Origin: UBA3478 sp965662045
GTDB taxonomy: Bacteria; Bacteroidota; Bacteroidia; Flavobacteriales; Flavobacteriaceae
Assembly (NCBI GenBank): GCA_965662045.1
Contig: CBFIGE010000005.1
Span: 97,378-161,377 of the forward strand
Direction: 5' to 3'
Length of the DNA: 64,000 nt
Shown here piece by piece: positions 17,510 to 26,168 of the stretch; the stretch's first letter is position 1, and each line of letters begins with the position of its first letter. Below the pieces are notes generated by a model, which saw nothing but the letters and a program-made list of their open reading frames with translations, was not told the DNA's origin and made no database searches. The translations under genes and the position numbers were made by a program.

Positions 17510-18205
17510 ATGAAGAAAATAGGCATATTAGGAGGGATGAGCTCAGCCTCGACCACAGAGTATTATAAGATTATTAATAAACAGGTTCAAGAAAAGCTTG
17601 GCGGACATCATACGCCTGAACTGATAATTTACAGTGTAAATTTTGAAGTGATTACTGACTGTGTTAAAAATAACAAATGGGAATATGCAGGTCAATATTT
17701 AGCTGAGATTGCAAAGGCCTTGCAATATGCGGGAGCTGATGCCATTGCCCTTGCTACAAACACCTTACACAAAGTTCGCAATCATATTTTAAAAGAAATA
17801 GATGTACCATTTATTGATATTATCGATAGCATTTCAACAAAAATTACAAGTGATAAAAAAAATAAAATTGCAATTTTAGGGACTTATCCGACAATGACAG
17901 ACCCTTTTTATATTGAGGCTTATCGTGAAAACAGCATTGAACTCTTAGCTCCTAATGAGTCTGATAAAATTGAAATTAACCGAATTATTTTCGAAGAACT
18001 AACTTTTAATATAATCAAAGAATCTTCAAAGAAATTTTTTCTACAAGTATTAGAAGATTCTCTTAATAGAGGTGCTGAAGGTGTTATATTAGGTTGTACT
18101 GAACTTAAATTAATAATACAACAAGAAGATTTTAAAAGGCTATCCTTTTACGATTCATTACATTTACACTGTGAAGAAATTGTTCAAGTGGCTTGCTCCA
18201 CTTAG
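17510..18205 (+). CDS. aspartate/glutamate racemase family protein, Thr/Cys type
   Basis: The 231 residues begin MKKIGILGGMSS, typical of the Asp/Glu racemase superfamily. Cofactor-independent racemases use two facing acid/base residues, usually two Cys. Here the first position is Thr83 (LATNTLHK) and the second is Cys196 (GVILGCTEL). As I recall, the E. coli L-Asp/Glu-specific racemase YgeA also has a Thr/Cys pair at nearly these numbers, so L-specific racemisation or a related activity is likely. It follows the DUF6090-like gene by 21 bp. Homoserine or other amino acids are possible substrates. Confidence 0.85.
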   Translation: MKKIGILGGMSSASTTEYYKIINKQVQEKLGGHHTPELIIYSVNFEVITDCVKNNKWEYAGQYLAEIAKALQYAGADAIALATNTLHKVRNHILKEIDVPFIDIIDSISTKITSDKKNKIAILGTYPTMTDPFYIEAYRENSIELLAPNESDKIEINRIIFEELTFNIIKESSKKFFLQVLEDSLNRGAEGVILGCTELKLIIQQEDFKRLSFYDSLHLHCEEIVQVACST

Positions 18206-18221
18206 ATTCTAAAATACAATT

Positions 18222-18404
18222 ATGAAGGTTTTTAAATGGATATTGGCTGTTAGTTTTATCCTCTTATCTATTACATGTTTTGTTGTGGTTAACATTATGT
18301 ATGGCCTTCAAAGCTTCATTGACACCCCTTATCTTATTGGAGGGATTTTCTTTTTATTTACCAGCATTATTCTATTGGTTAATCTGAAGAAGAAATCTAA
18401 GTGA
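18222..18404 (+). CDS. small two-helix membrane protein
   Basis: This 60-residue protein has two hydrophobic helices (about residues 6-25 and 36-55) and a basic C-terminus LKKKSK, putting both ends in the cytoplasm by the positive-inside rule. It has no family I recognise. It starts 16 bp after the racemase stop and is probably the last gene of that operon. Confidence 0.6.
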   Translation: MKVFKWILAVSFILLSITCFVVVNIMYGLQSFIDTPYLIGGIFFLFTSIILLVNLKKKSK

Positions 18405-18411
18405 CTTTGGA

Positions 18412-18534
18412 TCAAGCCATATGCTTTTTTAAATAGCCCAATAACATTGAAATAGAGAAGAATAGCACACCAAATATAAAGGCGATGCTTAAAACCATAG
18501 TTCCGAAAATATATACTATTGTTGAACTTTTCAT
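18412..18534 (-). CDS. tiny single-helix membrane protein, 40 residues
   Basis: Found by direct translation; it is convergent with the preceding gene, 7 bp away. It starts MKSSTIVYIFG and ends LGYLKKHMA. Residues 7-32 form one long hydrophobic helix, and a short basic tail follows. Base composition and a clean hydrophobic segment favour a real membrane peptide, but 40 codons can arise by chance in AT-rich DNA, so confidence is limited. Confidence 0.4.
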   Translation of the reverse strand: MKSSTIVYIFGTMVLSIAFIFGVLFFSISMLLGYLKKHMA

Positions 18535-18609
18535 ATTTAAAGTTAAACAATAATATTAAAGTTCCTAAAAAATTTTAAATTTACTTCTTAACTACAACAA
18601 AACACATCA

Positions 18610-19296
18610 ATGAAGAAAAGTATTTTAGTATTAGCATTGGGATTGGTATTCATCGCTTGTGACAAAGAAGATGAGTATAATGGAATTGCATGGAATGAAG
18701 CCACAGACGGAGAATTGTCTGGGACTATGTCATCCCCTACACCCATTACATTAAGAAATGGTGACAATAGAATTATTGGAACTTCAACTCCTGCTAGTGG
18801 TGCCCAGTGTACCACCTTCGAAGGAGGCCCACCAGCTCCCGTCATTCCATTTTTTCCGAATCACGAATCATACACAGATTTAATTTCATTTACCTTAAAT
18901 GCTAATCAAAGACTTATAGGTATCAAGGTTGAAGCTTTAGAGGTTACTCCAGTTCATTCTGTAGATGACTTTCCTTGTGTGGGTCAATTAGATTTACAAA
19001 TGGGGGCATTCACTGCAATTAATAATTCTAATCAAATCGACTGGAACTCTGAGAATGTGATTAATTTCATTTCATTACCAAATCAGCATCCTTTAGTAGG
19101 TATGGGCTTTGCTAAAGCCGTTGGAGACGACTTATTGGCGAAATATCGTCAGGACTTTCCCCTTCCTGGTTATGAAGGTATCAATACACCAAGTTTAGAT
19201 GTAACTGATGGCACTTATACCTTCTGGTGGAAAGAGGGTGCCAATCAAGCGAGTTATACTCTAAATTTTATGGTTGAAGAAAATATATTCGATTAA
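18610..19296 (+). CDS. lipoprotein of unknown function
   Basis: This 228-residue lipoprotein has the signal MKKSILVLALGLVFIAC (Cys17) followed by DKEDE, an acidic start typical of surface-bound Bacteroidota lipoproteins. The mature part is rich in beta-prone segments, with two Cys (near 70 and 120) that could pair. The region SFTLNANQRLIGIKVEALEVTP followed by a stretch ending YTLNFMVEE resembles the pre-peptidase or jelly-roll folds that bind extracellular ligands, but I cannot name a family. It is monocistronic and ends at a clear terminator. Confidence 0.7.
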   Translation: MKKSILVLALGLVFIACDKEDEYNGIAWNEATDGELSGTMSSPTPITLRNGDNRIIGTSTPASGAQCTTFEGGPPAPVIPFFPNHESYTDLISFTLNANQRLIGIKVEALEVTPVHSVDDFPCVGQLDLQMGAFTAINNSNQIDWNSENVINFISLPNQHPLVGMGFAKAVGDDLLAKYRQDFPLPGYEGINTPSLDVTDGTYTFWWKEGANQASYTLNFMVEENIFD

Positions 19297-19307
19297 ACCA
19301 AACAACA

Positions 19308-19333
19308 AGCCCTCTACTATGAGGGCTTTTTTT
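19308..19333 (+). terminator. rho-independent terminator after the lipoprotein gene
   Basis: AGCCCTC, loop TACTAT, GAGGGCT then a run of T: a 7-bp perfect stem with a T tract, 12 bp after the lipoprotein stop. The tract touches the end of a tiny gene on the other strand. Confidence 0.85.
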
Positions 19334-19469
19334 ATTCATCACAGGGAAAGCATCCTTCAGTATCACTATAGCAACTGCAAGAACTAGTTCTTTCCTTCTC
19401 ACATGAATGGAGTAGGAATCCTGCGAAAAACAAAACATTTATAATAAGTTTAAGCCTATTCTTTTTCAT
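19332..19469 (-). CDS. small Cys-rich lipoprotein, 45 residues
   Basis: Found by direct translation. It encodes a lipoprotein signal (MKKNRLKLIINVLFFAGFLL then HSC, Cys23) and a 22-residue mature tail with five further Cys in the pattern CSC..GCFPC. It overlaps the 3' end of rmuC by 14 bp on the same strand, so the two are probably co-transcribed. It resembles the 43-residue lipoprotein at 12.2 kb (SCEK then CxC). The function is unknown; metal binding or disulfide chemistry is possible. Confidence 0.55.
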   Translation of the reverse strand: MKKNRLKLIINVLFFAGFLLHSCEKERTSSCSCYSDTEGCFPCDE

Positions 19470-20784
19470 TTAGATCTTCTAATAAGTCTACTTCGTCTTG
19501 AATGTTTGAAGACGGTAATTCTTCAACTTTTCTCAATTTAGACATCATGATTCGCGTTCTTGTTCCAACCAAAGCATCTAATTCTTTGTTGGCTTCTGTG
19601 ATCTTCTTTTGAGCTTTCTCAAGTACTCCACCAAATTTACTGAATTCGGTTTTTACAGCTCCTAAAATATCCCAAACTTCACTACTTCTCTTTTGTATGG
19701 CTAAAGTCTTGAATCCCATTTGAAGACTATTAAGCATCGCAGCAAGAGTTGTAGGGCCAGTAATAATAATTTTATAGTCTCTTTGGAGGACGGTTACCAA
19801 TTCAGGTTGTCGTACGAGCTCAGCAAAAAGTCCCTCAATGGGTAAAAATAAGATTCCAAAATCTGTAGTGTAAGGAGGGTCAATATATTTATCGCGTATA
19901 CTTTTGGCGAAATTTTTAATACTTCGGACTAGAGATTTTTTTGCTTGCTCAATAGCTGCCAAATCAGTTGAATCATAGGCCTCTTGTAATCTAATGTAGT
20001 CTTCTTGTGGAAACTTTGCATCAATTGGAAGGTACACTTCTTTACCTTGATGGTCTTTACCTGGTAATTTAATCGCAAATTCTACATGGTCATTTGAACC
20101 TCTTTTAGTGCGAACGTTGCTGTCGTATTGTTCAGGACTCATTATTTGTTCGAGAATATTACCCAATTGAATTTCACCCAAGACCCCTCTGGTCTTTACA
20201 TTGCTTAAAACCTTCTTTAAGTCTCCCACACCGTGCGCTAAATTCTGCATTTCGCCTAATCCTTTCTGAACGGCCTCAAGGCGTTCACTCACTAATTTAA
20301 AAGACTCACCAAGTCTTTTCTCAAGGGTAGTTTGAAGTTTTTCATCGACCGTTTCTCTCATTTTTTCAAGCCTCACCTCAGTTGTTTTAACCAGTTCTTG
20401 TTGCTTGACATTCATTTGGTCAAATTTTTCTTTTTGAACTTGATTAAAATCTTTGATGCTTTTATTTAGTACTTCAGAGAAGTTGTGCAGCGAGGTTTTG
20501 GTTTCAATACGGAGATTATGTGCGCTTTTTTCTTGTGTTTGCGCATTTTGAAACATCTTCTCTTCCATATTTTTAGAGAGTTTGTCCAAAGCCTCAGTAA
20601 ATTCTTTGCGATTGTCTTTTAACGCATTTTGGAGTTCAATTCTATTTTCAGTGAACTGCGATAGAAGCGCATCAGCAATAACTCCTTTGAACTGATTTGA
20701 ATTTGAACTTTTCGATCGCATTAAAATCACTAGTAGAAGAATAGAATTTATGATGATCAAAGAGAGAATGATGTACGATTGCAT
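19456..20784 (-). CDS. rmuC: DNA recombination protein RmuC
   Basis: This 442-residue protein has one N-terminal membrane helix (residues 4-22), a long coiled coil at about 40-190, and the RmuC nuclease-like domain at about 200-400. Hallmarks include GVLGEIQLGNILEQIM, LPIDAKFPQEDY, KSIRDKYIDPPYTTDFGILFLPIEGLFAE and GPTTLAAMLNSLQMGF. RmuC proteins limit inversions at short repeats and, in some species, protect against foreign DNA. A promoter match lies 20 bp upstream of the start. A tiny lipoprotein gene overlaps its end. Confidence 0.95.
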   Translation of the reverse strand: MQSYIILSLIIINSILLLVILMRSKSSNSNQFKGVIADALLSQFTENRIELQNALKDNRKEFTEALDKLSKNMEEKMFQNAQTQEKSAHNLRIETKTSLHNFSEVLNKSIKDFNQVQKEKFDQMNVKQQELVKTTEVRLEKMRETVDEKLQTTLEKRLGESFKLVSERLEAVQKGLGEMQNLAHGVGDLKKVLSNVKTRGVLGEIQLGNILEQIMSPEQYDSNVRTKRGSNDHVEFAIKLPGKDHQGKEVYLPIDAKFPQEDYIRLQEAYDSTDLAAIEQAKKSLVRSIKNFAKSIRDKYIDPPYTTDFGILFLPIEGLFAELVRQPELVTVLQRDYKIIITGPTTLAAMLNSLQMGFKTLAIQKRSSEVWDILGAVKTEFSKFGGVLEKAQKKITEANKELDALVGTRTRIMMSKLRKVEELPSSNIQDEVDLLEDLNEKE

Positions 20785-20803
20785 GCCATTGTAATTTTAA
20801 ACT

Positions 20804-20811
20804 CAAAGTTA
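20804..20811 (-). promoter_or_regulatory. Bacteroidota -7 promoter element for rmuC
   Basis: On the minus strand this reads TAACTTTG, an exact match to TAnnTTTG, 20 bp upstream of the rmuC start, leaving a leader of roughly a dozen bases. A -33 TTTG was not clear. Confidence 0.5.
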
Positions 20812-21051
20812 TAAATGTTCTTAATTCTTTTAACCGTAATAGCAGCTAACTTATTAAAAATTATACCCTCGATGCGGCTCGATTAATGCATTGAATACTC
20901 CATCAAAAAGGATTTTTTATGCAAGAAGATTTCTTCTATTGTAACAAATTGAGAAAATAATCGATTGAATTAGTATTTTCGAACGTTTTTTAGAAATTAC
21001 TTTTAAACCTTTGCGTAATTTTATAGTCTTTTTCTAAGACTAATTGCTAAC

Positions 21052-23262
21052 ATGAAACTGAAAAAATTTTATTTGCCCTTTGCTTTTTTTGCGATGTACT
21101 CTGCTGTAGTTCATGCTCAACAGACCGTAAATAAAGAATTCACAGCCCTAAAAATTGATACTCCACCTACAATTGATGGGGTATTAGATGAAGCTATTTG
21201 GAAAGACGCTCAAGTGCTTACTGACTTTGCCCAATATTTTCCAAGTGATTCAGAAATTGCAGAACACCAAACCTATATTCAAGCAGCCTATACAGATACG
21301 CATCTTTACATATCTATAAAGGCAGATAATCCAGACAATAATTTTGTTGCCTCTACGCTGAAAAGAGATTTTTTTGGAACACAGAACGATAACGTAAGTT
21401 TTTTGATTGACACCTTTAATGACGGAACAAATGCTTTTCAATTCAGTATTTCTCCTTTCGGAGTTCGCAGAGAAGCTCTAATTTTTAATGGTGGAAACCG
21501 CAGGGATAGTTTCAACCGTACTTGGGACACCAAATGGAAAGGCGAAAGTAAAATCTACGATACTTATTTCACTGCTGAAATGGAAATTCCTTTTAATTCA
21601 ATCAAATTCAAAGAAAACAGTACATATTGGCGTTTCAGAGCTTATCGATTCAATATCGCAACAAACGAACAGAGTGTGTCAAACCGCATTCCTCAGAATC
21701 TTATTCAGGCTGATTTAGGATTTATGGGTAAACTCAATTTTGAAGAACCTTTGGGTAAGTCTAAAACTCCAATTAATCTGATTCCTTATATAAATACCCT
21801 TACTGAAAACGACTTCGTCGCTAAAGAAACAAACGAATCGTTCAAATTTGGTGGTGATGCTAAAATTGCAATTGGAACAGGGCTTAATTTAGATTTAACG
21901 CTTAATCCTGATTTTTCGAATGTGGAGGTTGATAGAGTCTTCACCAACTTATCACGATTTGAGTTTAGACTTCCTGAGCGAAGACAATTTTTCATTGATA
22001 ATGGTGACTTATTTAGCAATTTAGGGAGCAGTAGAGATGAAACTCCATTTTTTTCAAGAAGAATTGGACTTGCCTATGACAAAGACAATAATCTTATTGA
22101 AAATAGAATTCTTGCTGGGGCACGTTTGAGTGGTAAAATAAACCAAGATTGGCGTTTAGGATTTCTGAGTATTCAAACCGCAGAAGATCCTGAAAATGAG
22201 ATTGCATCATTCAATAACACCATGTTAGTTTTGCAAAAGAAGGTCTTTGCTAGGTCTAATATCAATGTCTTTGCTATCAATAGGCAAACACTAAAGGATT
22301 ATGATTTTTTAAAGCGGAGTCAAGAGTTTAACCGAGTTTTTGGAATGGATTATCAATTGGCTTCTGCAGATACTAAATGGGAAGGTTCCTTTTATGTGCA
22401 TAAGTCTATCCAACCCGATGACTCAAAAGGTAATTTTTCTACTAGAGCCTCTCTCTCCTACAATACGCGGGAGTGGAGAATTTCAAATACATTTTCTTAT
22501 ATAGACGAAGAATATCGTTCTGATTTAGGTTTTGTACCCAGAACTGGAATTAAAAAAGCAGGGAATTACATTACAAGAAGCTTCTACCCTAAATCAGGTA
22601 AGGTTCAACGTTATCAGTTACAAACATATCATTCTATGTATTGGTTGACTGAATCAGATAATCTCTTTTCTGACCGATTTTTAAGAAGTTCGTTTGAGAC
22701 TACATTTAAATCAAATGCAAAGATTGAAATTGGTCATCAATACGAATATACCTTTTTGACCTCTCCTTTTGATCCTACCCGTACAAGTGGAGGAACACCA
22801 TTACCTGCTGATGTAGGTTATCATTACAATAAAGCTAGAATTCAATATGAATCCAATCAAGGAAAAACCTTTTTTGGGCAATTTGAATTTGAAACTGGAA
22901 CCTTTTACACAGGTAATTCTCACAGTGTTCAAGGAAGTATAGGTTATCGTTTTCAGCCCTATGTCGAATTCAATCTAGGACTGAATTACGATGCGATTCG
23001 CCTTCCTGACCCCTATGAATCTGCCGATATTTGGTTACTCAGCCCAAGAACTGATGTGACATTTAGCAAGTCCTTATTCTGGACAACGATTTTCCAGTAC
23101 AGTAATCAGCGAGATAATCTTGGAATTAATTCAAGGCTTCAATGGCGATTTGCACCATTGTCTGACTTGTATTTGGTTTATAACGACAACTATTTTGTGA
23201 ATGTATTTTCACCAAAATACCGTTCAATCAATCTCAAGGTCACCTACCGATTTGGATTATAA
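21052..23262 (+). CDS. DUF5916 outer-membrane protein with CBM9-like domain
   Basis: This 736-residue protein has a signal peptide (cleaved near VVHAQ, residue 23). Residues about 30-200 form a carbohydrate-binding family 9-like domain (PPTIDGVLDEAIWKDAQ, SFLIDTFNDGTNAFQFSISPFGVRREA). From about 230 on is the DUF5916 region, whose alternating aromatic strands and C-terminal YRFGL suggest an outer-membrane beta-barrel. Landmarks are LNLDLTLNPDFSNVEVDR and RLPERRQFFIDNGDLF. Such proteins are frequent in Bacteroidota and thought to bind or transport large substrates; the ligand is unknown. Its end overlaps the convergent neighbour by 6 bp. Confidence 0.88.
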   Translation: MKLKKFYLPFAFFAMYSAVVHAQQTVNKEFTALKIDTPPTIDGVLDEAIWKDAQVLTDFAQYFPSDSEIAEHQTYIQAAYTDTHLYISIKADNPDNNFVASTLKRDFFGTQNDNVSFLIDTFNDGTNAFQFSISPFGVRREALIFNGGNRRDSFNRTWDTKWKGESKIYDTYFTAEMEIPFNSIKFKENSTYWRFRAYRFNIATNEQSVSNRIPQNLIQADLGFMGKLNFEEPLGKSKTPINLIPYINTLTENDFVAKETNESFKFGGDAKIAIGTGLNLDLTLNPDFSNVEVDRVFTNLSRFEFRLPERRQFFIDNGDLFSNLGSSRDETPFFSRRIGLAYDKDNNLIENRILAGARLSGKINQDWRLGFLSIQTAEDPENEIASFNNTMLVLQKKVFARSNINVFAINRQTLKDYDFLKRSQEFNRVFGMDYQLASADTKWEGSFYVHKSIQPDDSKGNFSTRASLSYNTREWRISNTFSYIDEEYRSDLGFVPRTGIKKAGNYITRSFYPKSGKVQRYQLQTYHSMYWLTESDNLFSDRFLRSSFETTFKSNAKIEIGHQYEYTFLTSPFDPTRTSGGTPLPADVGYHYNKARIQYESNQGKTFFGQFEFETGTFYTGNSHSVQGSIGYRFQPYVEFNLGLNYDAIRLPDPYESADIWLLSPRTDVTFSKSLFWTTIFQYSNQRDNLGINSRLQWRFAPLSDLYLVYNDNYFVNVFSPKYRSINLKVTYRFGL

Positions 23263-23853
23263 ATTTAGTTTGACGAGTTGACTAGCTTCACCTATTCGAC
23301 CACTTCGTTGTAATCCAACCCACAGATCTTTTGAGAGAATATCGATTTGAATATTTAGTACTTCGGCATCATACACTTTATATTCTATAGGGTGCACGTG
23401 AATTATAGTTTTTCGATTTGGGCTCTCAAGCACAAGGCCCAAGACGTAATCTTTTGACAACCACTTATATGGTGCATTCCAGTAAAAACTTTGATAGGCA
23501 ATTTTATAATCTAAACCCTCAACGAAATAAGATTTAATTTGGTTTAAATATTTTAAAATTACATCGTAACGCAATCCGCTAAGTTCTGAAAATCGGGGGT
23601 ACAATCTAAGACCTTCTAGCTTTACCATTGAAGTATAAATAAAGTTTCTAGGATGGGCTGTAAACACAACCCCATCTCCAAATTGAATTGATTCAAAATA
23701 ATTTTGATTTTTTTGAAAATGAAGCTCTGCATTATTTTTCTGCATTCCGATTACTAGTCCCCGAAAAAGTTCTGAATTCTTGCCCTGACCAAAAATCGAG
23801 GTACAATTGAGCAATAAGACTGCAAGTAGAATCGGACGAATATTTTGCCACAT
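23257..23853 (-). CDS. secreted protein of unknown function
   Basis: This is 198 residues from the Met at 23853 (MWQNIRPILLAVLLLNC, cleavage near IFGQ). The frame runs 23 codons further upstream, but those residues are charged and would block signal function, so I prefer the shorter start. The mature protein is a mix of strands and helices with no family I recognise. It is convergent with the DUF5916 gene, overlapping it by 6 bp, and divergent from the polysaccharide precursor genes. Confidence 0.65.
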   Translation of the reverse strand: MWQNIRPILLAVLLLNCTSIFGQGKNSELFRGLVIGMQKNNAELHFQKNQNYFESIQFGDGVVFTAHPRNFIYTSMVKLEGLRLYPRFSELSGLRYDVILKYLNQIKSYFVEGLDYKIAYQSFYWNAPYKWLSKDYVLGLVLESPNRKTIIHVHPIEYKVYDAEVLNIQIDILSKDLWVGLQRSGRIGEASQLVKLNL

Positions 23854-23994
23854 AATGAAGAGATTTAAGGGTATAGTACGCTTTTTAATATAAATTTTCT
23901 TGAAATCTCGTGCTTCGAACATTTTTTTAGATGTACCACATTATTATGCTGTTAAAATGGATAAAAAATCAAGGGTAAGAACTATTTTTGTCTA

Positions 23995-24744
23995 GTGTTC
24001 TCATTCAGCAAAAAAATATTTTTAGTTGATTTACTCGAAGGGTTTATCGACATCCATAATCATATACTTCCAGGCATAGATGACGGCGCCAAAACATCAG
24101 AGGACTCGCTTGAAATGATAAAAGCCTTGCACAACCTTGGATTTAGTGGTTTGATTCATACCCCTCATATCATGTCAGGTGTTCATCCTAATACACCTGA
24201 GACTATCAAGAGGGCTGAAAAAAACTTGAGCGCTCATCTAGATTCACATGATTTTTTTATCAAAAGAAATATAGCTGCAGAACACATGATTGACGAAAAT
24301 TTCGATCGACTTTTAGAAAAAGGAGGAGCTATGCCATTAGCTCAGAACTATCTCTTAGTTGAAATGTCATATTTACAGGCCTCAGCAAATCTAGAAGACG
24401 CACTTCAGCTTTCAGTCAAAAAGGGTTTGTATCCCATACTTGCGCACCCTGAGCGCTACTTATATTATCACAAGAAGCCAGATTACTATCGACGTTTAAA
24501 GAAAACTGAAAGTGTTTTTATGCAACTTAATTTGTTAGCACTCGGTGGGTATTACGGCTCTCAAGTTCAAAAAACGGCCTACACCCTACTCGATATGAAT
24601 ATTTATGATTTCGCAGCTACTGATGCACACCACATGCGTCACATCAATGCGCTTAAGAAAATACAATTGAAGAAAAAAGACTTACCTAAAATTGAACATA
24701 TCATAGAAACGACTATTGGTAGTTTTTATAACCGCGCATTCTAA
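23995..24744 (+). CDS. CpsB/CapC-family PHP-domain tyrosine-protein phosphatase
   Basis: This 249-residue metal-dependent phosphatase of the PHP superfamily removes phosphate from tyrosine kinases that control capsule export (CpsB/YwqE type). Metal ligands are seen in DIHNHILPGIDDGA near residue 20, LIHTPHIMSGVHPN, AEHMID, HPERY near 150 and ATDAHHMRHIN near 205. It starts with GTG; no ATG is suitably placed. It precedes ugd by 29 bp, which fits a role in exopolysaccharide production, though no tyrosine kinase gene is in the window. Confidence 0.9.
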   Translation: MFSFSKKIFLVDLLEGFIDIHNHILPGIDDGAKTSEDSLEMIKALHNLGFSGLIHTPHIMSGVHPNTPETIKRAEKNLSAHLDSHDFFIKRNIAAEHMIDENFDRLLEKGGAMPLAQNYLLVEMSYLQASANLEDALQLSVKKGLYPILAHPERYLYYHKKPDYYRRLKKTESVFMQLNLLALGGYYGSQVQKTAYTLLDMNIYDFAATDAHHMRHINALKKIQLKKKDLPKIEHIIETTIGSFYNRAF

Positions 24745-24745
24745 T

Positions 24746-24753
24746 TAAATTTG
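24746..24753 (+). promoter_or_regulatory. Bacteroidota -7 promoter element before ugd
   Basis: TAAATTTG matches TAnnTTTG exactly, 20 bp before the ugd start, right after the phosphatase stop. This suggests ugd and its epimerase can be transcribed apart from the phosphatase gene. A clear -33 element was not found. Confidence 0.45.
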
Positions 24754-24773
24754 CGTAGAAAAATGTCCTAAAA

Positions 24774-26168
24774 ATGAATGTAAAATCTATTTGTTGTATT
24801 GGTGCTGGTTATGTTGGAGGTCCAACGATGACCGTAATCGCAAACAAATGCCCAGAAATCAAAGTTGAAGTGGTAGATATCAATCCAACGCGAATCGCCC
24901 AATGGAATGATGAAAACTTAGACAACCTACCTGTTTACGAACCAGGATTAGCTGATTTAATCGCAGAAACCAGGGGTCGTAACTTGTTTTTTAGTACCGA
25001 TGTAGATCGTGCTATTCAAGAAGCAGATATGATTTTTATTTCTGTGAACACCCCGACCAAAACCTACGGTAAAGGCAAAGGACAGGCAGCCGATCTCAAA
25101 TATATTGAACTTTGTGCTCGCTCTATAGCTAAGGCAGCTACATCAGACAAAATTGTGGTTGAAAAATCAACCTTACCTGTTCGTACTGCGGCAGCCATCA
25201 AAAACATATTAGACAATACGAGTGCAGGGATCCACTTTGAAATCTTATCAAATCCAGAATTTTTAGCCGAAGGGACAGCGATTACCGATTTAGTAGAAGC
25301 AGATCGCATACTCATCGGAGGAGATGAAACCCCTTCAGGAATAGCCGCTCGAAATGCACTTAGTGCTATCTATGAGCACTGGCTTCCCAAAGAAAAGATA
25401 TTACAAACTAATGTATGGTCATCAGAATTATCTAAACTTGTTGCCAATGCCTTTTTGGCGCAGCGTGTATCTTCTATCAATGCCATTTCAGCACTGTGCG
25501 AAAAGACAGATGCTGATGTAGATGAAGTCGCTAAAGCTATTGGACTTGACTCCAGAATAGGACCGAAATTCTTAAAGGCCTCTGTTGGCTTCGGAGGATC
25601 TTGCTTTCAAAAGGACATTCTCAATTTAGTCTATATCGCCAAGTCATACGGACTTCAAGAAGTGGCTGATTATTGGGAGCAGGTCATTCTTTTAAATGAT
25701 TATCAAAAAAAGCGCTTTGCAGAACATATTATTTCTACGCTATACAACACCGTATCTGGTAAAAAAATAGCCTTCTACGGTTGGGCATTTAAAAAAGATA
25801 CCAACGATACACGTGAGGCTGCAGCAATCTATGTTGCAGATGCTCTCATAGAAGAACATGCGAATATCACTGTATACGATCCTAAAGTAAAAAAAGAACA
25901 AATGCTCGCTGATCTGAATTACTTAGGAACACGTTCAGCAGAAGAAAATGAAAAGTATTTGACCGTAGTTAATTCAGCTTATGAGGCTTCACAAGATGCC
26001 CATGCCATAGCCGTTTTAACCGAATGGGATGAATTTATTGATTTGAATTGGTCTGACATTTACCAGGCAATGATGAAACCTGCTTTTGTTTTTGACGGCA
26101 GAAGGATTCTAGATAATGAGCAGCTGAGTAAAATTGGGTTTAAAATTTATAAAATCGGTCAGTCATGA
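24774..26168 (+). CDS. ugd: UDP-glucose 6-dehydrogenase
   Basis: Ugd oxidises UDP-glucose twice with NAD+ to give UDP-glucuronate. The 464 residues start with a Rossmann motif, CCIGAGYVGGPTM. The catalytic Cys sits in FGGSCFQKD at about residue 277, with AFLAQRVSSINA for substrate binding and FKKDTNDTREAAA in the C-terminal domain. The length suits the animal-like Ugd subgroup common in Bacteroidota. It overlaps the epimerase gene by 4 bp (ATGA); together they supply UDP-uronic acids for surface polysaccharide. Confidence 0.96.
   Translation: MNVKSICCIGAGYVGGPTMTVIANKCPEIKVEVVDINPTRIAQWNDENLDNLPVYEPGLADLIAETRGRNLFFSTDVDRAIQEADMIFISVNTPTKTYGKGKGQAADLKYIELCARSIAKAATSDKIVVEKSTLPVRTAAAIKNILDNTSAGIHFEILSNPEFLAEGTAITDLVEADRILIGGDETPSGIAARNALSAIYEHWLPKEKILQTNVWSSELSKLVANAFLAQRVSSINAISALCEKTDADVDEVAKAIGLDSRIGPKFLKASVGFGGSCFQKDILNLVYIAKSYGLQEVADYWEQVILLNDYQKKRFAEHIISTLYNTVSGKKIAFYGWAFKKDTNDTREAAAIYVADALIEEHANITVYDPKVKKEQMLADLNYLGTRSAEENEKYLTVVNSAYEASQDAHAIAVLTEWDEFIDLNWSDIYQAMMKPAFVFDGRRILDNEQLSKIGFKIYKIGQS

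Noticed and set aside
17510..18205. Inactive racemase because the first Cys is missing
   Set aside because: The Thr/Cys pair at 83 and 196 matches what I recall of active YgeA-type L-specific racemases, so inactivation is not indicated.
18329..18550. A 73-residue minus-strand protein
   Set aside because: It overlaps the end of the 60-residue membrane protein gene and lacks any coherent hydrophobic or domain pattern. A different frame here gives a neat 40-residue membrane peptide instead.
23854..23922. Longer start for the secreted protein before the CpsB-like gene
   Set aside because: The added 23 residues are highly charged and would disrupt the signal peptide beginning at 23853.
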